This document shows positions 12,583 through 24,600 of a DNA stretch of 64,000 nucleotides, piece after piece. Numbering within the stretch: the first letter of the stretch is position 1; the number at the start of each line of letters is the position of its first letter. This DNA is from Lumbricus terrestris. Lineage: Eukaryota; Annelida; Clitellata; Crassiclitellata; Lumbricidae. The notes below the pieces were generated by a model. It ran no database searches. It was not told the DNA's origin and worked only from the letters and a program-made list of their open reading frames with translations. The position numbers and the translations under genes were made by a program. The stretch is from NCBI GenBank assembly GCA_949752735.1, contig OX457037.1:67815311-67879310 (forward strand). Reading direction: 5' to 3'.

Positions 12583-13326
12583 TAGAAAAAGAAATAAAAG
12601 CAACATGCAAACTCACACATTACTCATTTACATATAATGAGTTAATTTCATGTGTTTTAAATGTGAAATTTTTCCATAAGAACATAATCAATGCTCAGGA
12701 GCAATGCTCCTAGGCACATATGCATGCAATTATCTACCTGGCTATTTATATAGCACCTTTCAGAATCTCATAAAAGAATGAATGAACTACACTACTTAGA
12801 TAACTGACAAAATCAGCACTGGATATGCTAAAAAAAGCAATAAGCATGAGCGAGATGCAATACTTTAAGTTATGCTGTATAAATTGCTGTACGATAAGAA
12901 TTCTGATGGAATAAAAAAATTATACAGCAAGGAAGTGCTGATTGCGAATTATAGAGATCTGAGCTTTGACGAACTACGTGGAAGTTTGAAAGGCAGACAA
13001 TATATGGATTCGAAGTGGACTGATGGAAACCCAGAATATTAGCTATCACTGGAAAGTAGGCAGTCCCATGGAACAATTCTTTTGAACAATTAGAACTCTG
13101 AAAAATGAAAAAACAAGAATACTCAAGTTCAAAGTACAAAAAGCAAAAATTGTCATAAGGCATAATAATTTAGAATCCATGCAACCCAGTCAGGATTGTT
13201 GAGCACCTCTGATGATCACTGGAAAATAACTTAGCAGTCGTGCTATCAAGTGGAATCAAAGAAGATCTATAAGCTTCTGAAGCGTATACAGGGACCGTGG
13301 TTCTAAAGCGGATGACCTGTTGCTCA

Positions 13327-13330
<4 letters not shown>
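12583..13330. other. Spacer upstream of the coiled-coil gene
   Basis: Probable promoter or 5' UTR intron region of the minus-strand coiled-coil gene. A degenerate ATTTATATAGCACCTTTCAG tail near 12744-12765 is a minus-strand relic of the SINE/LINE tail family. No other gene is recognised. Confidence 0.45.
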
Positions 13331-13333
<3 letters not shown>

Positions 13334-13363
<30 letters not shown>

Positions 13364-14600
13364 CCTCAACCAAAACAACACACAAACATGATACAATTAT
13401 GGCAGTGAATAATACATTAACATGAATTTGGTGAAGAGGGGGAGACCCAGAAGGGATGTAAAATCCCGCTAATAGGGCCACCCATAATTCATGTAAAATA
13501 TAAAAGAAAAAACATGACAGAACATTCAATTGCAGGAATAAAAAAAATGATGAGGAAGAGAGAAAAACAAATTAAGCAATCGACATTTCTGTATATAACG
13601 AGAAAAACAACTCTTAACTAATGACTTAACTAAAGACTTAACTAAGGGCTTGGCGAAACCACTGAGCAGAAACCTTAACCATTACATATCAGGAAGTGTT
13701 TTAAGTAGATAAAGGCGAAGTTTATGCTTAAATAATCTTGTGTTAGGTAGGGAATGAAGATGTGTAGGGAGAGAGTTCCAACATTGGGAGCCAGTATATT
13801 GTATAGAGAATCGACGAGTATTATTATGTGCGTAGGGAAGGTCATAAACAGTTAATTTTCTAGTTGAATAAGAGTGGCGATCAGAGGTAAGGTTAAAGAA
13901 ATCATTAAATACAAGTGGTAATAGGCCATGGTTATAACGGTACATAAACTCTCCTATTTGCAAGTGCCTAATTTGATCGATCTTTAATAATCCAAATTCC
14001 TTGAAATACAGAGCGGTGTGGGCTCGGCGAGGAATATTAGCTATAAAACGGATTGCATATTTTTGAAGGGTGACTAGTCTGATAAAATTAGATTTGTAAG
14101 TAGACGTCCAAATTAAATTACAGTAGGTTAAATAAGGATAAATAAGAGAATAGTATAGCATAGACCGGATAGAGACAGGAATCAGTTTAGATGAGCGAAA
14201 TAGCACACCAACAGTCTTAGCAATTTTGCTAGAGATATTATTGATGTGTTCCTTCCAATTTAGATGCTGGTCAATGTATACGCCCAAAAATTTTGTGGAT
14301 GTTACTTGGGTGATAGGAGTCCCTTCAATAAGTAGAATAGGAAGTTCATTGGGATATTTTTTCTTATGGGATCTGAAGAGGATGTAGTTGGTTTTATCCA
14401 AATTTAGAGTAAGTTTATTTGATCGAAACCAATCAACGACTCGGTGAAGCTCAGAATTAACAGTGTCGAATAGGGTATCAATAGATTTATCAGAATGAAA
14501 TAAGTTGGAATCATCAGCAAATAGTACAAAATACATAGAAGGCGATACATTAGGTAAATCATTAATATAGATTAAAAATAAAAGAGGTCCAAGATTAGAT
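13334..14600 (-). mobile_element. 5'-truncated non-LTR retrotransposon with poly(A) tail
   Basis: A minus-strand ORF remnant reads from GPLLFLIYINDLPN (about 14595-14550) through FADDSNLF, LNLDKTNYILF, TKFLGVYIDQHLNW, RSMLYYSLIYPYLTYCNLIW and a terminal FKHKLRLYLL to a stop at 13682: the back half of a jockey/CR1-group reverse transcriptase. The catalytic box is FADD, a normal variant. A 3' UTR of about 320 bases follows, then 30 A residues (T at 13334-13363 on the plus strand). Truncation just before the palm domain plus a pure tail means a classic dead-on-arrival LINE insertion; the uninterrupted frame over 284 codons suggests it is fairly young. Confidence 0.88.
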
Positions 14601-15500
14601 ATTAAAGTATTAAATAGTTTTATTAGTCGAGCATTCCAATGTTATACCATTACATCAAAGCACAGCACAGGCACTAATGAATACATTGATTGATTTAATA
14701 CATACGCTCATTCGTCAGAAGTGGTTGCGATATGTGCAATTAAACTGCTAATATTTAGAACTTTGAAGCAGTAAGCTGAAGAAGTGGATCGCCATTTTGC
14801 TTTGACAACAGTTGCTAAGCACGTGCCTCAAGAAATCTGCAGATGATTTTTTTAAACAAGTGCGACGATTTATTTAGAGCTTCAATATTATCATTCCATT
14901 TACACGGAAATGGAAACGCCAGAACTTTTCAGAATTACGCTACATAAAATTGTCTTCAGTGTACACTTGGGGCACTTTATATGCGCTATCTTACACACAC
15001 TAATATTATCACGGCCCAAATTTGCCGCCCGCTACCAATAGTAGGTGCTGGAACAAAATGTTCCAAGACTAGGGCCAGTGGTACGAACTTATAATATTAT
15101 TAGTTTAATAGGTTGAACAAGTGCGTCAAAACTACAATGTCACCTAGCCATTCCATTGGCAGGCGTTACTAAGTCTTCCTTTGCGACTAGTGACTATAGT
15201 GATCGAGTAAGAACTAAAATAATAGTATCTGATCATGGCTAGTGAAACATGATATGGATAAAGGGCGCCACGTTCTAGTGTAGGTCTCTAATAAATTATA
15301 ATCCTTGTTTTCTAAATCTAAGATTTTTTATGGTCTCTATGACTGTCGGACGGAATTTCACAGTCTTTGCTCGAAATATGCATTATTTGGACAAACCTTT
15401 TGACCCGACACTACGATCCCAAATGATCTGGTACCCTGATTAGTTTTAAAATTCACGGTTTTCTATAATATTAGATTATTTCCATCAGAAACGGTTTTCT
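14601..15500. other. Intergenic spacer, no gene seen
   Basis: About 900 bases between the truncated LINE and the promoter of the RNF115/126-like gene. Nothing coding or repetitive is recognised. Confidence 0.5.
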
Positions 15501-15508
15501 GCGCAGTA

Positions 15509-15516
15509 TGACGTCA
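15509..15516. promoter_or_regulatory. Candidate CRE (TGACGTCA)
   Basis: A perfect palindromic cAMP-response/ATF element 95 bases upstream of the RNF115/126-like start codon. CREs near start sites are common in housekeeping genes of animals; binding is inferred. Confidence 0.45.
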
Positions 15517-15610
15517 CTTGCTAAGATTTTAGATGTTGCATCATAAATCTTCTTGATAATATCTCCATGTATTACATACAACATATCTATGGATATTCTA
15601 ACATGGAAAA

Positions 15611-18600
15611 ATGGCGAACAACGAAATTGTCGAAACTAGTAAGAAGTGGTACTGCCATACATGCGAAGCAGAGATAGTCCCAAATTTACCAGTAAGTATC
15701 GAATTATATGGTGCAAATGTTTGGCTGTTCGGATTTTTAATGCGAGGTCAAATTTAGAAAAATCGATTACTAGCTTATCTGGACATCTGGCAGTCACTGC
15801 GTTTCCGATGTTGCGTAATATTAAAACATAATTTACACTAAAATTGGCAGGTAATATAATATTTCCGTCCCAAATTATTACTTGTAATCTGCCGCCTTTA
15901 ATCTATACGTTATCTCTAATTGTGCCACCTGAATTATTTTACCAATCTATAGCGTTTTGATGAGGTCCGGTCTGTCTGCAACCCAGGTCTACGTTAATGC
16001 TGAAATACACATATCGTCGCCCTAGAATTATAATGCTCTATCATAGATTTTTACGAAACCGAGAAAAACGACTTCAAAGTTTGGGCACTGTTTTAAGCCA
16101 AGAATTCTAAACTAGATTCTTTTGAAGGATAATATCATCATTTCTAGGTACCCGCTGGTGATTTACTTACAAAAATAAGGTTTATTTTCATGGAAACAAG
16201 TGGAAAAATATAGAAAATAGCAAAAAAGTGCAAAAATGCATGTTAGAGCAATATAATTCCAAACGACAAAGTACATGTAGTTGTAATAATGCTCTAAGTT
16301 AAACATGCAGCAGCGTTTATTTTATAACGTCCTGAGTATTATATTGCTCTATCATAGTTTTGTAACGTATTGTCCATTATTATTTGTGACGTATTATTGC
16401 TAATTAGTCTACTTATTGCAACAATCATAATTATTGTGCATGTATTTGTAGATATTTTTTTTCAGAAAACATGGAAGCTATGGCTGCCAACTTTTTATTT
16501 CACCATTCCGGAACAACCGTAGTCACTCGATAATAAATATGTCATTACCAATTTACACAGTCCTTTATAATTATATATTTTCGTTAAAAAAATTTGGGGG
16601 GAGTGGGTGCTACAAAATTTTTCTGGGGGTTTCAATTTAGGGATTTCGACTGCTAATAACATCGAACGTCTTCGGCGATAAACATAGGCCCGTAAGTTGA
16701 AGTATTCTACGGATCGTACCTAGAAATTACGCCAGCCTTACGCCAAGATGATTCAGTAAATGGTACGCACACATTCGGTAAAGGATCCAGGTCGCACCAC
16801 ACAAAAGGAGGAAAAAATTGCAACCCACATTTTTTTGTCCATCCCCCACTGTCACAATCATGCCATTGTACTCCCTGTAGCTGTTAGGAAATTCAGATAC
16901 CACCACTACTTCGCCTAGTAGACATACTATTCCTGATAGACAGCCCACCCTTACGTCCTGTTGTTTCGACCCGCAATGGGGGGCCGAAACCGGCGGATTA
17001 GCAGCTGCCAGTGATAACATAACAAGACCAAGGTACAACAACTGTAGTTTTCTGTGTTTTTGATATAGACTAAGCCTAACGTATGATTAAGTAACATGCA
17101 AGATTTTAATGGCAACATTTCATGAACAATTTGTTTATTTACAGCACATTAATTCAGAATTATGTTGCTTTTAATACAAGCGCATTCATGATAAGTCTGC
17201 ACTATATAATCTTCACAGTTCAGTATTTCTTTGCACTAACTCAGCACGGTCCGAATTTCAATGATGAAGCATTTTGCCACTGAAAACTATAATTCAGTAA
17301 CGTTTTGCTGTAACATATGACGAATCCAGCCTTGTGATTGGATGCCAATGATAGAGCATTTTAATACTAACAAAGTCTATTCAGTAACGTTTTGCTGTAA
17401 CATGACGAATCCAGCCTTGTGATTGGATGCCAATGATAGAGCATTATAATACTAAAAAAGTCTAGATTGGAAACAGTTTTGTAAGATAGAGCATTTAAAT
17501 ACTGACTTATAACTAAGAAACGACCGCTTCAATCAGCTAGCTTTTTGGTCTAATGATAGAGCAAATGCTACACTGATAAAATTGATACCAAACTCGATTT
17601 TTTCAAAAATTCATGATAGAGCATTATAATTCTCAGGCGACGATATCCCAATTTACCTAAAATAGTTTTATAGCAAGCGACCGAACTCGCGAAAATTACT
17701 CGGAATTTTGTTAAACCCACGACATAGTGTTCATTTAAGTGTTGTTGATGACACAGTTTAGTGTATAAAAATGATTAGGTTGTGTGTCGCACTAAGATAA
17801 TGGATTTTGGGGTTTCGGTAGCAGCTTGATTCGGGGATTCGAGTTTTGGGGATTTGTTGTGCACCTGCTTTAACAACCCAAATTAACTTCTGTGTCTTAC
17901 TGAATTAATTCACCAGTTTTGTTTTTAATATTACCTGGAATTCTTTAGCCCAATATTTTTAGCCTGCAGTGAATTAGTTGGATATGGCGGTATATGGTGT
18001 TTATTAGTTTGGCACAACATATGCTGACTGAATGAGCGTAGAGTGAAAATAAAAATGGTGCAAGGAAGTGGACAGCAGTGAGAGGAACTAATCAATTGAA
18101 TAATTGTACTTTGGTTCATAGGATAATTTGGGTAATTAAAAAGATAATTGCCTCTAAACATTATTTATTCAACTCGGTCTAAGTGTATTCGTAACACAGG
18201 CTTGCCTCTTTGTCTGAAGCGTATTATGACCAATCATTTTTTAAACTATGGTAAAACAAATGTTTAGGCCAAAAAAAAATAATGCTGTGTTTCCGGTAAC
18301 AGAGCTAAAAAAAATTGGGTAGGTAGGTCGGAAAATATTTTTATTTTGGTAAAATATTTTTATACAGTGACTGTCCGAAAAATTATACCCACTACTCTTT
18401 TTTGCATAAAGGTACACGCTGCAACAAAGTACGTGTTCTAAGCAAGTATAAACTGCCTATTTCCTGACTGTCTGCACCTAAAACTGCCCTAGAAAACAAT
18501 TCTATTAATTTTATTTTGACATCTTTTCTGGTAAGATAAAGTGGGAAGGGAAGGGGAAGATGAGTGCAAACAGAACATCACTGCTAGGGGTCGTTCCAGA

Positions 18601-21600
18601 TTGGCCGAGCCAGTGACTATAGTTACACCTAGAGGTTGCTAGATTTATTTTCCCTAATCACCGTTAGAGGTGGCTCAAGTGAGAATGATAAGGCTAGAGG
18701 TTTCTCAAGACTGGCAGCCAGGAAGTAGTTAGTCAGGAGTGAAACTCTAATGCAGTGTCTACGCTGTAGTCAGGAGCGCTTCTGAGTAGATAGCTTGAAG
18801 AGGCGCTATAGAAATTGAGAGGTCAATAAAATAAAATGAAACATTCTATTCACTTGAAAACTGTTGTTTTTGGCCATGCTGGAGTCTGGAGCCCCTCTGA
18901 GTAGTTTCCTTGAAGAGGTGCTATATAAATACTTGAATGAATGAATGTTAAATCCTTCACCAAATGGTGCTCGAAATAAAAGAGAACTGCTCAGAGAGCG
19001 GAAGAGAGCAGTTAGTAGAATAGAGCTCTGAGCACAAAAGGCACAGTAAACACAAGAGCACAGTGAGCAAAAGAGAGCAGAAAGAGGCAGAGAGCAAAGG
19101 AGGGCATAGTGATCACAAGAGAGCCTGGTCAGCTAGAATAAAGTGAGCAAAAATGGACTGTCATAGGACGGAAAAACAGCAAGTTAAACTATAAACTTGC
19201 AGCAGGCTGTGTATAGCCATCATGTGCTACAGGCTAGATGGCCCTGTACTCAATGCCTGCAAAGAGCTACCGTGAGAAAACCCTTCTTTCAGATCTATTA
19301 CTCTCCCCCCCCCCCTCCCATCCACCCCACAACCGCCTGCTTTGTCAAACTGACCGTGGGAAACTATTGATTGCTCTAATTAACAGATCATTATATACCT
19401 TGAAAGACGACTGCTTACGATCGTCGCCTGGCTTAGTGAAGGCTATAATTATGATGTTCCAATTGTGCATCTCATATACGGGAGGCAATGTCAGTGTAAA
19501 TATAAAATTTCCACAAAATTTTCCGAGTTGCTGCAATAAAAGTGAGTCGGTCGGGTTACTGGAAACACAACATTAGTTTTTTGGCCTAAGATCCAACTCT
19601 ATACGGAAGGCAATGTCACCGTATTATGTCAATACAAATTTTAAAAAAAAAATTTTTTTACAAAAATATTTTTTTTTAATAAAATTGTTTTTAAAATAAA
19701 AATATTTTACAAAATTATTTGAGTCGCGGCAATAAAAGAGGGTCGGTCGGGTTACCGGAAACACAGCATTATTTTTTTTTGGCCTTAGGATGTTTGTAAA
19801 CTTTGTTCTGTTCAATCAGATCAGAACTTGATTCTTTGTTTACAACTCTTGGTCTGGGTTACCGATTACTTATTTTTTCCATCTTCAAAATCTTCTGCAG
19901 TTAATGCCGTTATTCCACGAATGAGTTCAAACTCTAGAAATCTTAATTTTACAGAATTCTACAGACAAGAATGTCACCATTCAGAGTGCACTGTAGCAGA
20001 AGATTTGCTGTTCGATGGTGTGACCGTTTTGCATTTTTTGTGGATTTTTGATTCTAGATAGTTGGCCTGCACTTTTATAATAATTGCCCGTTGTAGTAGC
20101 CTAAGTCAATTCAATATTTAACCATAGGACATCCGTGAGTCAGACTCATATCTCTTGGCCTGCACTTTTTTCAGTTTCAGATCCAATCTGAACAATTGGA
20201 TATATTTATTTAAATTGTACAACGATGTTATAATCATAAACTAAACTTGGAAGCAAATACATGCAGTGTATAAGAAACAATTACAAAATTTAAAGATTAT
20301 TTGGTGAATTGATTTATGTAAAATATTCTGGCTTGAATGTAAAAGGTTTTTTGTTTTGTTTTTTCTGTTAGGACTTTAATTGTTCCGTGTGTGAGGGAGG
20401 CTTCATAGAAGAACTTACTCAAGAGTAAGTATGACAAAAATTTTATGCTTTGCATGTTTCTTAGAGATTTATGAACACAATAATTAATTAATGTTCTTAC
20501 AATGTACAGTAATCTATATTGCAGCTGGTTTTAAACAGGATTTAAGAATTATAAGATGTCTATTATGTGATTTTCAGTTCAGAGCAAGGGTAATCTTGTA
20601 TGTAAAAGAGTTGAGTGTATTTGAGAATATACTACCAGAAGATTCTTCTGTGTTCAGAAGATCTTTATCTGAATCTGCTTAGAGATCACAGCGCCCTTGT
20701 AACGGCATGACTATGTTGCGGGGCCATAATCACCGTATAAATTGTTGTAATTATTATCCTAATTTGGTAGACAGAGTCATTTAAAATGTTCAGAAGGCAT
20801 TAGAGAATCTTTTAGGACAGGGAAATGTTTTGTTGTTAATGGAGATATCTAAAATTGGAGGACATTACAAATGTTTTAGTACAGAGATATTTTTGTGGTT
20901 AATGGAGATATTTCAAAAACAGAAGACTTAAAGGAATGTTTCAGTACAAAGAAATGTTTCAATACATGAGATGACATCTAGATGACAATTATTCTTTTTC
21001 AGAGTTAATGAATCTTCCGCTGAAGCTACCCAAGACTCATCTCAGGTAAGTTACAGTTCTCAAAGTTGTTGTTAATTAATATGCCTTTTGGCTCAGGATC
21101 TCTTGCAACAGACTGACACCTGGGCAGAGAATGGGTATGCCTAAAACCCTGCTAAGGCACATAGGTGTTACTGTTTGAAATTTTTGCTATATACTGATTG
21201 TATTTTATTGTTTTGTTTTTTTGTTGTATGTGCACTTGTTATATCGCCCCTTCAAGCTCTCTACTCAGAGGCGCTCCCGACTGCAGAGCGGACACTGCAT
21301 CGGAGTTTCACGTCGAAGCGCTGAGCAATTGCGAGTGAAGGACTTGCCCAAGGTCCCTACGCAGCGACTTGAGGTGGATTTGAACCTCGAACCTTCCGGC
21401 TTCAAGGCAACGACGCCACCACTACACCACCGACCATGTATAAGGCACTTCTCACAGCAAGAACCTTTTGAAAGCGCTCACAGTACATTCCATCTATCAA
21501 TTAATTAAGCACCTCGCACTCCTCGCAGTGTAGGCTATTTAGAAGGCTCCGGAGATAAAATGAGAGAATACGGGGAAGATCCCAGAGATGAGCTTAGCCC

Positions 21601-24600
21601 GTAAAAGAAAATGGGGACCATTCGAAGTGTCACAGCAAATGCAAAGATCCATGTGTCCATATTATATTGTATTCAAACACTGATGAAGTTCCTCTAGTAA
21701 TTTGCAGAGAGAAATCAAGTTGACAATCCACAACACAGTTACAGGATGAAGTGAAATAATTTAGTCATTAAAATACTGTAGATTAAACTGTTCTCAGCTT
21801 TTTAGCAAGCTCTTATAGGGTACCCTAGGAATGAAGCTATCATTCTTTATTGGTAATTAACAATTGTGTGCTCTCAGGCAAAGGCTGTAGCAAATCTTGA
21901 CAACAGGCTGAAACAAGCTCTGCAGGACATGGAATGCATTCTGCTAACAGATGCCAGCCGTTTGTCACCGGCCTCGCAAACCATTTCCGAGGTGCGAGGT
22001 GTCGGCCGAATTGACTCGAAGGAAGATGGCCGAGTTTTTTGCATGAAAAGATCCATGGTGTCTAACATCATAGAGAGTAGTGCAGAGTGCCTTAGACATG
22101 TGTTCCTCTTTGAGAATGGCTGTTATAATGACCATGTCATGTATTTTTATTATAATGACCATGATTGTCATGTATTTTTATTATAATGACCCTGTCATGT
22201 ATTTTTATTATAATGTCCATGTCATGTATTTTTATTATAATGACCATGTCATGTATTTTTATTATAATGACCATGTCATGTATTTTTATTATAATGACCA
22301 TGTCATGTATTTTTATTATAATGACCATGTCATGTATTTTTATTATAATGACCATGATTGTCATGTATTTTTATTATAATGACCCTGTCATTTATTTTTA
22401 TTATAATGACCATGTCATGTATTTTTATTATAATGACCATGTCATGTATTTTTATTATAATGACCATGTCATGTATTTTTATTATAATGACCATGTCATG
22501 TATTTTTATAGAATCCGAGCAGTCAAGGGGCAGGGGTCAGTGATCATGATCACGCAACAGATCATCATCCTCCGCCTCACGAAGACCGACCGGTCTTTAC
22601 CAACGTCAATCCGTTCGGATTCGCTTTTCCGCCACTTCCAGTATTCCCGAACAATTCTCAACCAACTCATCCGAATCACGCCTCTGATATCTTGCAGGGG
22701 TAAAGTATTTCACTGGAGTTTTACTTTTCAGTTTGACACGTACAGAATAGGCTTAAAAGTGAATTGATGAAAATAGAGTAGGATTAAACATGAACCGGGA
22801 TAGTAGGATTGAAGTGAATTGATTGAAATAGAGTTGACTTGAAGTGGATTGATGAGAATAGACTTTGATTGATTGTGATTGAAATTTGCGAATGAGCTGA
22901 ATTATTAGCATTGAAGGAATTATTGCACTTTTATAATCTTACTTGGTGCACTTTATTTTGATTAAACTGGGCTTTTTTCCTGGTTGTTGATTGGTATTAA
23001 CTTTAAACGTTTGAACTTGCACAATTGATCTACCACCTGAAAAGACTAAATATTTCCTATTCATCTAGAACCAATGACTTGTTGATATTCTTTACTGTGA
23101 AGTTTGTTTGTTTTGCTCTTTTCTTATAGGTTTGTTGAGCAGTTTTGGTCTGGTTTAACGGGTGGCTTGAACACTGGCCAAATGACCTTCCATATACCGC
23201 TGTAAGTACAACTTCAACTACAGTGGGTAATACTGTTTGCTTGTAGTAATGATTATTCTAATTTCAGAACTTTCAGCAGCTATCTTTTCGCTTTTCTTAA
23301 AGCCAACACGTTCTCTCTAAGGGTGGACACTTTAATTTCTAATTCAGTGATCTGGAGATTAAGTACTGCATAATTTTGATGTTAATTTAGTTTTCAGTAA
23401 ATTGACTAGTAAACAGTAGTCGTATGTTTTTACGAATGTGAGGTTCGGATGAGATAACAATAATTTTACTTCCATGTCACAGCTGGTTGTTTCTCGATGC
23501 ACAAGGTCAGTGTTGCTAATGTCCATCTAAACTTAAGACTGAAACTAATTTAGTTAATTATTTTAATTCTCCACTTTTGTGGTCTTAAATTCTATATTGT
23601 TTTAGTATTAGATTTTTATTTTTTAGATTTCTGTGATAATAGGAACCATTGGCTGGTTTTTAGCTGCTCCACAATTTGCTTATAAAGTAATGTTTATGTG
23701 ACTGACTTTCTTAGATTAATTCACCTGACGTGGATGTTCTGTCTTGTTTTTTTGACAGGGCACCTCATTTGTTTAACAGCAACACTGGCGACTACGTCTG
23801 GTCCGCTGAAGGATTGGACAACATCGTCACAATGGTCAGTTAATATGTGGCTGATGCTTCACAGTGTAGACTTAGCAACTGCTATTATGACTTACTTAGA
23901 CTTAGTTCCTCCTGTTCCGATCGGAGCATTGGTCAACAAGTCCTCGCCATTCCACACGGTCGCCAGCTACTTCCTCCGCCTCGTCCCAACCCAGTCCCAT
24001 TCTCTCCAGATCTCCCTTGAATGTGCGTCTCCAGGTGTTTCTTGGTCTACCTCTTCTTCGCTATTATGACATTGCCTTAAAATGTTTAACTTGACCAGAA
24101 ACCATAATGTACCCTGGACACAGTTGTACTGACTTTGTGAAGACTTGACCTCAGAGTATTTTCTGTTTTGTAAAGAATCAAAAGAAAATGCATGATCAGT
24201 CTTTTCAAGTCACCATTGTTTGGACAGCCATGTTTTATATGGCTTATATAAGCATCAAAAACATATCAGACATAGCTATCCAAACAATGTTGACTCAAAT
24301 TCAATCAAGAAACATCACGAGATACTGGATTAATTTTTATATAAGACCTAATATAGGTTTTAATCCAGTATCTCATGATGTTTCTTGATTAAGGATTAGT
24401 ATAAAGAACGTTGGACTGACATAAAGCGCACTTGCAGTGCACTTAGTCACAATATTTTGTGCTTTACAAATCAACATAATAGCAATAATGTACCATACTC
24501 CATGTTTAACTAAGTTAGCACCATAGACATGGTTGACTAGTCACTAGGTACTGCATCTTAACTGGCAGAATGAAATTATACTTTGTGAGAATAATTCAAA

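Noticed and set aside
16727..17041. 104-codon minus-strand frame with a hydrophobic start resembling a signal peptide
   Set aside because: It begins with a TTG, lies wholly inside the non-autonomous DNA element of intron 1, and shows no domain. A small secreted protein cannot be excluded but is unsupported.
22080..22767. Frames with VMYFYYNDH or SCIFIIMTM repeats up to 200 codons
   Set aside because: They arise from the 27-bp minisatellite. The real exon at 22512-22699 is in a different frame from the 200-codon ORF and begins NPSSQGAG.
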